DNA from: UBA7434 sp042090785
GTDB taxonomy: Bacteria > Pseudomonadota > Gammaproteobacteria > Pseudomonadales > UBA7434
Reading direction: 5' to 3'
Assembly: GCA_042090785.1 (NCBI GenBank)
Contig: JBELIP010000016.1
Span: 1-44,304, forward strand
Length of the DNA: 44,304 nt
Shown: piece by piece, positions 7,981-17,304 of the stretch
Position numbering within the stretch: the first letter of the stretch is position 1
Layout: each line of letters opens with the position of its first letter
Program-made: the position numbers and the translations under genes
Notes under the pieces: generated by a model
Told to the model about the DNA's origin: nothing
The model's database searches: none
What the model saw: the letters and a program-made list of their open reading frames with translations, nothing else

Positions 7981-10497
7981 TTAAGCGGCTTTGCCAAGCG
8001 GTTTAAACAACAACAATAACTTTGGCAGTAATAGTAACGAACCTAATAACGCCGACAACATGGCAACACCGGTCAGCAAACCAAAATAAATACTCGGTTT
8101 AAAATTAGATAACGCTAAAATCGAAAAACCAAAAATAATAGTGATAGAGGTGTAATACATAGCACGACCAATACTGCCATGACAGCGATACATGGTAGCG
8201 ACATAATCGCCGTCATTTTTAAATTCGCGCTTAAATCGATGCACATAGTGAATGGTATTATCAACGCCAATACCAATACTAATTGCCGCAATCGTAATTG
8301 TCATCATATCGAGCGGTACGCCCGCCCACCCCATACCACCTAACACCAGCAATGCCGCCATAAGATTAGGGACAATGCCAATTAACGCTAGACTAAACGA
8401 CTGGAACAGCACAACCAGCATGGCAGTTATCGCAACAAAAACGAGACCTAGCGTTAAAATTTGTGAAACAAATAAGCTTTGCAGTAAATTATTATAAAGC
8501 ACTAACATACCCGTAAAGCGATAACGATCTTCGGAGTAGCCCATATCCTCTTGCATAAAACGATGCAAATCTTGTAGCAATTCAGCGCGATTAAGAGTGC
8601 GACTTGTTTCCTTAACGCGTACTGTAATACGAGCTTCGTTAGTTTCATCATGTAAATACGGCGTAACCATGACCTCTTTGATTTCTGCTGGCAAATTACG
8701 ATAGGCCAAGGCTAATTGAATATCATCCAAACCACTACCCAATAAATCATCAGCCAGTTGATAAACGGTCGCTAACGATAAAACTTTGCCTGTTTCAGCA
8801 AGGCTATCAATATACCGATGAATACGCTCAAGCTCATTGAGACCCGACACTGTAAACCAAGGACTTATTTCTGATTCACTACCAAAATCATCACCAAATT
8901 CATCATCAAATTCGTCAAAAGAATCATCTTTGTATTGATCGGTATTATCTTTTTGCGCCGGATAGACGACAACCTCTAACGGTATAGTGCCACCCAGTTC
9001 GCTATCAACTAATTCCATGCCGCGATATATTTCTGTTGACTCATCAAAGTAATCAATAAATCGGTTTTCTACTTTTAACTGCGTAACACCAGAAACCGAA
9101 AACAATAAAATTAATGCGGCAAGAGCCAAAATTATGCCGCCATAATTTTCTGTGATATGTGCAAAGCGCAAAGTAAAAACCGACTCGTCTTTGAGTGCTT
9201 GCGTTTTATTTTCAGGTTTAGGTGCTTGCCCCAAAAGCATACCAACAGGCACAACAATAAAAGTTGTTAACAGCGCAACTACCACACCTACTGTCATCAT
9301 CCAACCAAAATCCATCACCGGGCGAATACCACTAATGACTAACGACATAAATGCAACAATAGTGGTAAGACCTGTGTATAAGCAGGGTCTTAACATAGCC
9401 AACACCGTTGCCAGTGCTAACTCACGCTGGGTTGCCGCCGGCTGCGTTAACTGAATCTCGCGATAACGCACAATTAAATGCACGGCAATAGCCAAAGTAA
9501 TAATTAATAACAACGCAATAAAGTTTGAAGAGATCACCGTCATTCGCCAATCTAAAAAGCCAAGCAGCCCCAACATAAACACATTGGTTAACATACAAAC
9601 CAATAACGGCAAGAAGACCCAACGTAATGCTCTAAAAATAATGGTGAGTACTACAATCACAAATAATAGAATACCAATACCAAAAACTTGCATATCACTT
9701 TTAACAAACGAAACCATATCGCTGGCTATCATAGGCACACCGCCAAGAAAAATTTCTGTCGCCGCCCCTCGGTGCTGGTCTAACACTGCTCTAACATCTT
9801 TGACTAATTGCTGCTGCCGCTCGGCAGACTGCACGGTATAGTCTTTAAATGCTTTTTCTGCCAAAACTAATTTATCGGCATCTTCGGCACTCAACTCACC
9901 GGCCGCAGCCAATACACGCAAATCGTCTCTCTCATCGAGTAGACGGTTGTAGGTATTATCACGAACCAAACCAACTTGCAGCGCTGTGGTTTTTGCATCG
10001 GTGCTGGTTAATAACTGCTTATAAATAGGGCTATTACGAAACTCTTCGGCCGCTAAATCTTTATCGACGCTTTTATCCCGTAAGGTTTTAACGCCGGCAA
10101 TTAAACTTGCAATTGAAACTTTTGGCGAATATAACAACGGCACATCTAACACCGACATAACCGTTGAAACACCTTCAAGCTGCTGAAGGTCGGCGACTAA
10201 TTCACTTAAGTTTTCTAATACACTCTCTGAAAACAAATAATCTTTGGGCTGATAAGCAACAATAAAAAATTCTTCTGCCGCGTAACGCTTACTGACCTCT
10301 CGAAAAAACGCAAGGTCTTCATCACCCTCTAACACTAACGCATCTGCCGATGCATCGACCTTATAATTTTGCGCATAAAAACCGGCTGTAGCGGTAACAA
10401 GAGTTAATAAAAATAGAACAAGCCATGGACGCGACAAAATAACTGCATCATAAATTTTAGCGAACGCTGAAGATTGACTGGATGTAGAATCTGACAA
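7981..10497 (-). CDS. MMPL/RND-superfamily transporter
   Basis: This 838-residue inner-membrane protein has the duplicated RND layout. It has one N-terminal helix (PWLVLFLLTLVTATAGFYA), a periplasmic loop, and five helices (FGIGILLFVIVVLTIIF to VALLTTFIVVPVGM). The second half repeats this with GIGVDNTIHYVHRFKREF in the signature helix. The second periplasmic loop carries an acidic Asp/Glu-Phe repeat (DDSFDEFDDEFGDDFG). It belongs to the predicted exporters (COG1033-like, HpnN-related) that move lipids or hydrophobic molecules rather than to the three-part drug pumps; no membrane-fusion or outer-membrane partner is adjacent. It starts at TTG 10497 behind a clear CAGGAG ribosome site seven bases away. 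Confidence 0.85.
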   Translation of the reverse strand: MSDSTSSQSSAFAKIYDAVILSRPWLVLFLLTLVTATAGFYAQNYKVDASADALVLEGDEDLAFFREVSKRYAAEEFFIVAYQPKDYLFSESVLENLSELVADLQQLEGVSTVMSVLDVPLLYSPKVSIASLIAGVKTLRDKSVDKDLAAEEFRNSPIYKQLLTSTDAKTTALQVGLVRDNTYNRLLDERDDLRVLAAAGELSAEDADKLVLAEKAFKDYTVQSAERQQQLVKDVRAVLDQHRGAATEIFLGGVPMIASDMVSFVKSDMQVFGIGILLFVIVVLTIIFRALRWVFLPLLVCMLTNVFMLGLLGFLDWRMTVISSNFIALLLIITLAIAVHLIVRYREIQLTQPAATQRELALATVLAMLRPCLYTGLTTIVAFMSLVISGIRPVMDFGWMMTVGVVVALLTTFIVVPVGMLLGQAPKPENKTQALKDESVFTLRFAHITENYGGIILALAALILLFSVSGVTQLKVENRFIDYFDESTEIYRGMELVDSELGGTIPLEVVVYPAQKDNTDQYKDDSFDEFDDEFGDDFGSESEISPWFTVSGLNELERIHRYIDSLAETGKVLSLATVYQLADDLLGSGLDDIQLALAYRNLPAEIKEVMVTPYLHDETNEARITVRVKETSRTLNRAELLQDLHRFMQEDMGYSEDRYRFTGMLVLYNNLLQSLFVSQILTLGLVFVAITAMLVVLFQSFSLALIGIVPNLMAALLVLGGMGWAGVPLDMMTITIAAISIGIGVDNTIHYVHRFKREFKNDGDYVATMYRCHGSIGRAMYYTSITIIFGFSILALSNFKPSIYFGLLTGVAMLSALLGSLLLLPKLLLLFKPLGKAA

Positions 10498-10723
10498 AAG
10501 AAACTCCTGTTAATAAAATTAGCAATTAATACAATACGTTTTTATTGACTGCCATTTAAATTCAAAGATAAAAAATTATCTTGTGTTAAGACTGACCCCA
10601 GCGCGCTATTAAAGTTTATTCAATGGCTTACGCGCTTTTAACGTAGCCTTGGCCGCATCTGTAATAGCTTATGTTATTGTTTTATACCGCTTGCTTTTCT
10701 TTATTTGCTTTTCTCTATTGGCT

Positions 10724-12094
10724 TTAGACACCGCTATCTTTAAATGCTTTTTCCAAAGCATTTATCAATAAAGCATGTATTCCGCCAAAACCGCCATTAC
10801 TCATAATCACAATGTCATCACCCGCTTTCGCTTGCGCAACCACTTGCTCAATAAGCAATGGAATATGATTCAAGACCTCTACATTATCACTGTGAGTAAA
10901 TAATGTTTGTAATACTTGGCTATCATCCTGTGCTTCATACCACCAAACTAAATCAGCATCGGCAATGGATGCGGGTAAATTATCACTATGGCAACCCATA
11001 CGCATGGTATTGGATCGTAGTTCAATAATGGCAATAACACGGCCGCCGTTACAACGCGCCCGCATACCCGCTAAGGTGGTTTTTATTGCACTTGGGTGGT
11101 GAGCAAAGTCGTCGTAAACGGTTACACCTTCAACACAAGCCAAGCGCTCCATACGTCGCTTAACACTCGTAAACTCACATAATGCCGAAGTAGCAGTACT
11201 TACACTAACACCCACATGATGAGCCGCCGCAATAGCAGCAAGCGCGTTGTCACGATTATGCTCACCGCATAACTCCCATTGCACACTACCTGTATCATCA
11301 CCCTTTGCGACGTTAAAAGATGACTGGTCAACCGCTTCTGAATTTATCTGCCAAGGACTCCTCGCCCCCGATAGATACTCTAACGCCGACCAGCAACCCA
11401 TATCAATAACCGCATTTAAGCCAACATCATTTGGAACCATTACCTGACCTTTAGCGGGAACAGTTCGAATTAAATGATGCATTTGTCGCTGTATTGCCGC
11501 TAAGTCATCAAAAATATCAGCGTGGTCAAATTCTAAATTATTAATCACCAAGGTCTGCGGATGGTAATGCACAAACTTCGAACGCTTATCAAAAAACGCA
11601 GTATCGTACTCGTCGGCTTCAATGACAAAATAAGGCGCACAACCTAAACGTGCCGATTGACCAAAATTACTAGGCACGCCACCAATTAAATAACCGGGTT
11701 CTAAACCAGCATACGATAAAATCCACGCTAACATACTGGCTGTTGTGGTTTTGCCATGCGTGCCCGCTACAGCCAGCACCCATCGGTCGCGAAGCACATG
11801 CTCAGCCAACCATTGTGGGCCTGACTGATAAGCCAGACCTTCATCAAGCACGTACTCCACCGCTGGATTACCGCGCGGAAGTGCATTACCAATAACCACG
11901 CAATCGGGCGATAACACGGCAATATGCTCGGCATCATAACCTTGATGCAACTCAATTCCTGCCGCTTCTAGCTGATCACTCATGGGAAGGTAAACATGCT
12001 GATCCGCACCCGTAACTACGTGGCCAGCCTCACGCGCTAACAGTGCAAGGCTACCCATAAAGGTCCCACAAATACCGAGTATATGAATATGCAT
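10724..12094 (-). CDS. mpl: UDP-MurNAc:L-Ala-gamma-D-Glu-meso-DAP ligase (murein tripeptide recycling)
   Basis: This 456-residue Mur ligase attaches the recycled tripeptide L-Ala-gamma-D-Glu-meso-DAP to UDP-N-acetylmuramate in the cytoplasm. The start MHIHILGICGTFMGSLALLA, the ATP-binding loop VAGTHGKTTTASMLAWIL and YDDFAHHPSAIKTTL are characteristic of Mpl and distinguish it from MurC. The ending NGGFGGIHALLINAL is also typical. Length matches the E. coli enzyme (457). The gene is monocistronic and divergent from the phosphofructokinase gene across a 290-bp AT-rich interval in which I could not fix a promoter. Confidence 0.95.
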   Translation of the reverse strand: MHIHILGICGTFMGSLALLAREAGHVVTGADQHVYLPMSDQLEAAGIELHQGYDAEHIAVLSPDCVVIGNALPRGNPAVEYVLDEGLAYQSGPQWLAEHVLRDRWVLAVAGTHGKTTTASMLAWILSYAGLEPGYLIGGVPSNFGQSARLGCAPYFVIEADEYDTAFFDKRSKFVHYHPQTLVINNLEFDHADIFDDLAAIQRQMHHLIRTVPAKGQVMVPNDVGLNAVIDMGCWSALEYLSGARSPWQINSEAVDQSSFNVAKGDDTGSVQWELCGEHNRDNALAAIAAAHHVGVSVSTATSALCEFTSVKRRMERLACVEGVTVYDDFAHHPSAIKTTLAGMRARCNGGRVIAIIELRSNTMRMGCHSDNLPASIADADLVWWYEAQDDSQVLQTLFTHSDNVEVLNHIPLLIEQVVAQAKAGDDIVIMSNGGFGGIHALLINALEKAFKDSGV

Positions 12095-12384
12095 TAAGTT
12101 GTCTTTACCTATTTAATGTTTTTTATTGCTAGAATATTTTTAGCCATAAAGCTGTGGCTTAGTTAATCTTTTTCTATATTTTTTCTATAATAGCCACAAC
12201 AATTGTCATGGCATACAACAGTTCCCAATTATTACGTCAACAATTGCAAACATTTTATCACAGCACTTTACGTCAAACTTAACGATAATGACGATTATAG
12301 GTTCCTGCTTTTATTAATACTGTATCGGCTTTTTAAGATACATCATCCTCTATTCACCGATTCACTTTTATATCAGATTTATTT

Positions 12385-13656
12385 ATGCCTAAAAAAAATG
12401 CATTCTACGCACAATCTGGCGGTGTTACTGCCGTTATCAATGCCTCAGCCTGCGGCGTCATAGAAACAGCTAAAGCAAGCAAAACCATTGGCACTGTTTA
12501 CGCGGGCCAAAATGGCATCCTCGGTGCACTTAATGAAGAGCTAATTGATACCAGCAAAGAGACGGCAGCGACCATTCGACAGCTGTGCCATACACCCAGT
12601 GGCGCCTTTGGCTCTTGCCGCTATAAACTCAAAGGTATTGACGAAAGTAGGGGCGAATATGAAAGACTCATTGACGTTTTTAAAGCGCATAACATAGGAC
12701 ACTTTTTTTATAATGGCGGCGGCGACTCACAAGATACTACACATAAACTCGCCCAATTCAGCGCCGAAGCTGGCTACCCAATCAACTGTATTGGCATTCC
12801 TAAAACTATCGATAACGATTTACCGTTAACAGACAATTGCCCCGGTTTTGGCTCGGTAGCTAAATATGTGGCTATCTCCACCAAAGAAGCCGCACTGGAT
12901 ATTGCCTCTATGTGTGAATCGTCTACCAAGGTTTTTATTCTTGAGGTCATGGGCAGAAATGCCGGCTGGATAGCGGCTGCTGGCGGCCTAGCGGCGCAAC
13001 AAGACGGCGATGCTCCGCATATGATCATCTTTCCAGAAATCCCTTTTGAGCGCGAAAAGTTTTTACTGCGCGTTGATAAAACCGTCAAAAAGTATGGCTA
13101 TTGCGTTATTGTCGCCTCCGAAGGCGCCCAAGATGCCGCGGGGCAATATCTCTCGGGCAGTAGCAGCACAGATGCTTTTGGTCATAGACAACTGGGCGGC
13201 GTCGCACCCACGCTGGCAGAAATGATTAAACGCAAGTTTGGCTACAAATATCACTGGGCAATGGCAGACTACTTACAACGGTCTGCGCGTCATATCGCCT
13301 CAAAAACCGACGTTGACCAAGCCTATGCCTTAGGCGAGGCTGCCGTTAAGCTTTCTTTGGCAGGAAAAACCGCGGTTATGCCCACCATTGTGCGCGGCAA
13401 AGGCAAAAAGTACAGTTGGACAGTGGGTGAGGCACCCGTGGCAGACGTTGCGAATATCGAAAAAATGCTACCACGCAAATTTATTAGCCGTGATGGCTGG
13501 AGTATCACCGATGCCGCCCGAGACTATCTAGCACCACTGATTGTTGGTGAGGACTACCCACCTTATAAAGATGGGCTGCCAGTCTATGCACGCCTTAAAA
13601 AGGTGCTTGCGAAGAAAAAACTGCCAAAACGTCGCAAAAGCTCACCAAAAAGTTAA
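12385..13656 (+). CDS. pfp: Diphosphate-dependent 6-phosphofructokinase
   Basis: This 423-residue enzyme phosphorylates fructose 6-phosphate reversibly with pyrophosphate. It has the PPi-type signatures: NGGGDSQDT, with Asp where ATP enzymes have Gly, and GIPKTIDNDL, with the Lys that excludes ATP. EVMGRNAGWIAAAGGLA contributes to the sugar-phosphate site. A lysine-rich tail (KKVLAKKKLPKRRKSSPKS) is added at the C terminus. ATG 12385 is the first start consistent with the family N terminus (MPKKNAFYAQSGGVTAVIN). Pyrophosphatase, which destroys the co-substrate, is the next gene on the same strand 218 bp away. This suggests glycolytic flux responds to the PPi level. Confidence 0.92.
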   Translation: MPKKNAFYAQSGGVTAVINASACGVIETAKASKTIGTVYAGQNGILGALNEELIDTSKETAATIRQLCHTPSGAFGSCRYKLKGIDESRGEYERLIDVFKAHNIGHFFYNGGGDSQDTTHKLAQFSAEAGYPINCIGIPKTIDNDLPLTDNCPGFGSVAKYVAISTKEAALDIASMCESSTKVFILEVMGRNAGWIAAAGGLAAQQDGDAPHMIIFPEIPFEREKFLLRVDKTVKKYGYCVIVASEGAQDAAGQYLSGSSSTDAFGHRQLGGVAPTLAEMIKRKFGYKYHWAMADYLQRSARHIASKTDVDQAYALGEAAVKLSLAGKTAVMPTIVRGKGKKYSWTVGEAPVADVANIEKMLPRKFISRDGWSITDAARDYLAPLIVGEDYPPYKDGLPVYARLKKVLAKKKLPKRRKSSPKS

Positions 13657-13685
13657 CTTAACAAAGCTTATTCTAGCCCTCAATT

Positions 13686-13715
13686 TTGGCTTAATGACTG
13701 CCGGTCTGGTATCAT
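13686..13715 (+). promoter_or_regulatory. Candidate sigma-70 promoter for ppa
   Basis: TTGGCT (13686-13691) and TATCAT (13710-13715) are separated by 18 bp, with a G-rich extended -10. The predicted start near 13722 leaves a leader of about 150 nt before the pyrophosphatase start codon. This is a sequence match only. Confidence 0.4.
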
Positions 13716-13874
13716 CCGCGCCCGATTCTACTGGTGTACGAACGCCTTTGAAGCTAAAACACACATTAATGGCTTTGTGGATCTTAGACAACACATTCAT
13801 AATGGCATCGCCTAATGACGCTGCCAGCACTGACAAGAATAAACTTTTCATTGAATATATAGGTAGCCAAAAGC

Positions 13875-14399
13875 ATGAGCATTAACGATATTCCCGCAGG
13901 TAAAAACCTCCCTGACGAAATCAACGTCATTATTGAAATTCCCGCTAATAGTGATCCGGTTAAGTACGAAGTCGATAAAGACACAGGTGCATTAATGGTT
14001 GATCGCTTTATGGCGACGGCCATGTTTTATCCTTGTAACTATGGTTACATCCCCAACACATTATCAGAAGATGGCGACCCATTAGATGTGCTCGTGCCGA
14101 CACCTTATCCATTAATCAATGGCGCTGTTATTAAATGTCGCCCAGTTGGCGTTTTAAAAATGGAAGATGAGTCAGGTATTGATGCCAAGCTTATCGCTGT
14201 TCCTGTTGATAAACTCTCGGTGATTTATCGCGACGTTAATGAAGCAACTGATTTGCCTGCATTACTTCTTCAACAAATTGAGCATTTCTTTGAGCACTAC
14301 AAAGATCTTGAAAAAGGCAAGTGGGTTAAAGTTCAAGGCTGGGCTAATGCCGCCGAAGCAAAAGCTGAAATCATTAAATCAGTTGAAGCAGTTAAATAA
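13875..14399 (+). CDS. ppa: Inorganic pyrophosphatase (family I)
   Basis: This 174-residue soluble pyrophosphatase hydrolyses PPi to drive biosynthesis. It carries the family I signature DGDPLDVLVPTPYP and conserved FYPCNYGYIPNT, KCRPVGVLKMEDESGIDAKLIAVP and EHYKDLEKGKWVKVQGW. The length equals that of E. coli Ppa (176). ATG 13875 (MSINDIPAGKNLPDEIN) matches the family start. Its mRNA ends at the strong hairpin at 14438-14468. Its neighbour is a PPi-using phosphofructokinase. Confidence 0.96.
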   Translation: MSINDIPAGKNLPDEINVIIEIPANSDPVKYEVDKDTGALMVDRFMATAMFYPCNYGYIPNTLSEDGDPLDVLVPTPYPLINGAVIKCRPVGVLKMEDESGIDAKLIAVPVDKLSVIYRDVNEATDLPALLLQQIEHFFEHYKDLEKGKWVKVQGWANAAEAKAEIIKSVEAVK

Positions 14400-14437
14400 A
14401 TCCAGACTGAAAAATGCGTACAGCAATAACGTACGAT

Positions 14438-14468
14438 AAAAAAAGGCCAGCAATTGCTGGCCTTTTTT
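14438..14468. terminator. Bidirectional intrinsic terminator
   Basis: The perfect palindrome GGCCAGCAATTGCTGGCC (14445-14462) is flanked by seven A and six T. It ends the ppa transcript 40 bp after the stop codon and can also stop minus-strand transcription from the Lys-tailed gene. Confidence 0.93.
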
Positions 14469-14607
14469 GTGGCTTGCTGTACATATTGCTGTATCAGACA
14501 GCTTGCTAAATAGATTGTTAGGAAAAGATAACGGCTAATATTTGGCTGACACCATCTACTCATCTTCACGCTATCAGCTAACATGCGCAGAAAAAAGCGA
14601 TCATTGC

Positions 14608-15138
14608 TTAACGCTTTTTCTTAACCGGTTTCTTTTTTACCGCTTTTTTAGCTTTCTTTTTAACAACTCTTTTAGGCATTGCTGCTATTAACTCTTTATA
14701 AAGCTTACTCCCTTTACCTATGCCTTTATGTTTCGAAAAAGTATCCACGGCCATTTTCCAAGCCACATCCTTACCATGCGCATTAATCGAGTAACTTGTG
14801 CAAATAATTTTGCCATCGGCTTCTGATGCAATACCCACTTGAAAGATAGGTGTTTTAGTACCGCTCTTCTCAGTTTTTACTAAATAGCTGATGCCGCGCA
14901 CAGAGCCATTAGCATTAAAACATCGTGCCGCCTTATTAGCGCGCTTGGCTTTAATTTGAGAAACGGCTAACTCATCATCTCGACTCACTGCCTCTTTCTC
15001 TATTTTCTTTTTAATTGCGCCGTTAAGTCGCTTACCGCCTTTTTTTAAACTGAAATACTCCTGAAATAATTTTGCATCGACTGTGCGCCGAACCCTGTAA
15101 CCATAAAACGCCTCGTTATCTAAAAGCTTTACACTCAC
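14608..15138 (-). CDS. Hypothetical Lys-tailed basic protein, possibly AP2-like
   Basis: This 176-residue, strongly basic protein is not one I recognise as a named family. The C terminus is a lysine/alanine tail (VVKKKAKKAVKKKPVKKKR, about 158-176) like histone H1-type tails of bacterial nucleoid proteins. The central part (about 80-145: GISYLVKTEKSGTKTPIFQV ... AWKMAVDTFSKHKG) has the spacing of three strands and one helix, as in AP2-type DNA-binding domains; that match is weak and by eye. Together these suggest a nucleic-acid-binding protein. It starts at GTG 15138 behind GGAGAAG. It is monocistronic, with 393 bp of empty DNA upstream. Confidence 0.6.
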   Translation of the reverse strand: MSVKLLDNEAFYGYRVRRTVDAKLFQEYFSLKKGGKRLNGAIKKKIEKEAVSRDDELAVSQIKAKRANKAARCFNANGSVRGISYLVKTEKSGTKTPIFQVGIASEADGKIICTSYSINAHGKDVAWKMAVDTFSKHKGIGKGSKLYKELIAAMPKRVVKKKAKKAVKKKPVKKKR

Positions 15139-15531
15139 TATTCTTCTCCATAACTGATTATCGATAAGTACTCATTAACTGTTGACTAATAGATTTTTAG
15201 ATAAACCACCCAACATATTGAGTAGCAAATCAATCGCTTGCCAACATCCCTTGTGTCCTTATTTATTTATTTTTTATCCAGATCTCTAATTCGCTTTTAT
15301 AAAAATGCGAAAAACAATGAGCATGGGGACAATAAATTGCTCGTTAAATCATTTTAAAAATCAAAACTAGGACAGTGACTGCTAACTAATCGTTCAACTT
15401 ATCGAAAAATTAATCGCGCAAAAAACCATACCACCATAGTGCGGTAGCGCTAACGCAGTTATTTAATGAGGTTTATGGTTAAGAAAGGAAAAAACGTAAA
15501 AAAATACGACACTTAAAACAATAATGAATCG
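15139..15531. other. Gene-free AT-rich interval
   Basis: These 393 bp separate the Lys-tailed gene from cysE. Apart from the possible cysE terminator (15420-15446) I see no ORF, repeat or clear promoter. Confidence 0.6.
15420..15446 (-). terminator. Possible cysE terminator
   Basis: On the minus strand, TACCGC and GTGGTA form a 6-bp stem (one G-U) with a 6-nt loop, followed after three bases by six T. It lies about 85 nt beyond the cysE stop. The stem is short, so this is tentative. Confidence 0.4.
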
Positions 15532-16314
15532 TTAGCTATCAATCTGCTGATCCATAAATAGCGATGGATTTTTTTCTGCAGGGCGGCCAACTACTTTTGC
15601 AGGCACACCAGCAACAGTGACATGTGAGGGCACGGATTCAAGCACCACACTGCCCGCCCCCACTTTAGAGCCAGCACCAACAGTAATATCGCCCAGTATT
15701 TTTGCGCCAGAGCTAATCAACACGCCTTCGCCAATACTCGGGTGCCGCTTACCCGCACCGTTACCTGTTCCACCCAATGTCACACCATGCAGCAATGAAA
15801 CGTTATCACCAATCTTGGCTGTTTCACCGATGACTAACCCCGTTGCATGATCGACCATAAGACCTCTGCCTAACTGTGCTGCAGGATGAATATCAACATC
15901 GTATAAAGCGCTTACTCTATGCTGAATATAGCGCGCCATAGATTTACGTTGACTAGACCACAAGTAATGGGCAAATCGCTGTGCTTGAATGGCTAAATAA
16001 CCTTTAAAAAACAAAAATGGACGGCAGTAATTATCGCAGGCGGGGTCGCGCTCAAAGTAAGCATCAATATCGGCTAATGCTGCCTCAGCTAAATCTGGCT
16101 CAGCTCGTAACACTTCGGTAAATAATTCGTTGAGCATTTGCTCCGACACAGTCTCACTATCTAACTGTGCTGCAATGTGAAACGCTAACGCCGATTCAAA
16201 GTTGTCATGATTAATAACATGGTTATGATAATAACTTGTCAGCATTAACTCATCATTAGCCAAACTAACTGCTTGGCTATGCATCTTAGACCATATGGAC
16301 TGCAAATTTTTCAC
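15532..16314 (-). CDS. cysE: Serine O-acetyltransferase
   Basis: This 260-residue enzyme acetylates L-serine from acetyl-CoA, the first step of cysteine synthesis. It has the helical N-terminal domain (DIDAYFERDPACDNYCRPFL) and then a left-handed beta-helix of hexapeptide repeats. The beta-helix includes VDIHPAAQLGRGLMVDHATG, with the catalytic DH pair, and LLHGVTLGGTG. The C-terminal tail ends MDQQIDS; the terminal Ile is the usual docking residue for CysK but here Asp-Ser follow it. Length and motifs match the E. coli CysE type (273). It is transcribed alone on the minus strand. Confidence 0.93.
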   Translation of the reverse strand: MKNLQSIWSKMHSQAVSLANDELMLTSYYHNHVINHDNFESALAFHIAAQLDSETVSEQMLNELFTEVLRAEPDLAEAALADIDAYFERDPACDNYCRPFLFFKGYLAIQAQRFAHYLWSSQRKSMARYIQHRVSALYDVDIHPAAQLGRGLMVDHATGLVIGETAKIGDNVSLLHGVTLGGTGNGAGKRHPSIGEGVLISSGAKILGDITVGAGSKVGAGSVVLESVPSHVTVAGVPAKVVGRPAEKNPSLFMDQQIDS

Positions 16315-16390
16315 TGATTACTTACCCTTTTACTTAAATCAAACGCATCATTTACTGACACTTTCAGGCTGCTGACTTACAAACTTTATA

Positions 16391-17077
16391 CTAACAGCAA
16401 ATAAAGCGAGCAAAAATTTCATCAAAATTCGCCAATACTGTGTCACGCAAACGCATATCGGTTTCTTGCTGCAACAAAGCATAAAGCGTCTCGGCTGTAA
16501 GCAGCCGACTAAAATGCTCTGCCGTTACTTGATGGCTCAGGTGCCAGCGCTCGGCCGCTACGCCATTAACTACCGCACCCTGATAAGGCCGATAAAAACC
16601 ATTGGCGCTATTCGTATTTATGCGAGCATCTAACCAATCATGCAAAGCAGCAAATACCCCGCCTTGATTCACCTCACTGTCCACCAGTTGCACCACATAA
16701 TTAGATGGCACTGCAGCGCGATCATAAACGTCAATATCCGTTCCCCAATGATGACGTGAGCCGCCAGGCAAAGCTGACCACTGCAGTATTGCAAACACCA
16801 CCGACTTATCATCTAACGAGGTAACATCCAGCACAGCACCGTTTGCATCCAAAAGCGGGCGTCGACCATCGGCTTTTTCGTTCCAAATGAATAACTGTCG
16901 CTCAAAGCTGCGATAAGCACTGACCACGGCTAAATCAAAACCCACTTCAGTTGCAGCCGCTTGCAACGCAGTCCAATCAGCAACAATATCACGATGCAAA
17001 AAATGCTGATGCACTGCCACTAACGCGCTATCGTCTTTTCCTACGAGCTGCTCTATGGATATCAAACAAAACCTCAT
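16391..17077 (-). CDS. M15-family (VanY/LdcB-like) peptidase
   Basis: This 228-residue protein has the zinc D,D- or L,D-carboxypeptidase fold. Substrate-loop motif VVSAYRSFERQLFIWN, zinc motif SRHHWGTDIDVY (SxHxxGxxxD) and AERWHLSHQ (Glu and third zinc His) are all present. These enzymes trim peptidoglycan stem peptides. Unlike most relatives it shows no signal peptide or lipobox from the ATG at 17077, so export is uncertain; it may act on recycled muropeptides in the cytoplasm or have another start. It lies 76 bp upstream of cysE on the same strand. Confidence 0.8.
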   Translation of the reverse strand: MRFCLISIEQLVGKDDSALVAVHQHFLHRDIVADWTALQAAATEVGFDLAVVSAYRSFERQLFIWNEKADGRRPLLDANGAVLDVTSLDDKSVVFAILQWSALPGGSRHHWGTDIDVYDRAAVPSNYVVQLVDSEVNQGGVFAALHDWLDARINTNSANGFYRPYQGAVVNGVAAERWHLSHQVTAEHFSRLLTAETLYALLQQETDMRLRDTVLANFDEIFARFICC

Positions 17078-17204
17078 GCATTACAATAATGGACACTCAA
17101 GATAAGTGGCTGGGTCGATAATAAGCCAAGCCCGAGCAAAAAGAAAAGTCGCATCCCTGATGAATAGTATGACTTTCAAGCATCCACAGTCTTGGTTGAA
17201 AAGG

Positions 17205-17210
17205 TATAAT
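17205..17210 (+). promoter_or_regulatory. Candidate -10 element for the Rieske gene
   Basis: AGGTATAAT gives a consensus -10 (TATAAT), but no good -35 hexamer stands 16-18 bp upstream. It lies 95 bp before the Rieske start codon, and the leader between contains a GGCTC/GAGCC hairpin. Confidence 0.35.
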
Positions 17211-17304
17211 CGTTATTTTGGGCCACTGGCTCGCTAAGAGCCGAGTAACATACGCCAGCATTAACGCTGCTATTCAACCAACATAAAAAGAGATATTTTA
17301 AGTA

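Noticed and set aside
10575..10600. GACTGACCCC and, at 39098, GGTCAGACCCC, resembling REP-type sequence
   Set aside because: Single copies without a palindromic partner or REP-associated transposase; not enough to call a mobile repeat.
12203..12463. Plus-strand ORF of 86 residues overlapping the phosphofructokinase start
   Set aside because: Out of frame with the clear enzyme start at 12385, low-complexity and without a ribosome site.
13541..13885. Plus-strand ORF of 114 residues between pfp and ppa
   Set aside because: Its first third is a shadow of the pfp 3' end and it overlaps the ppa start; no domain is seen.
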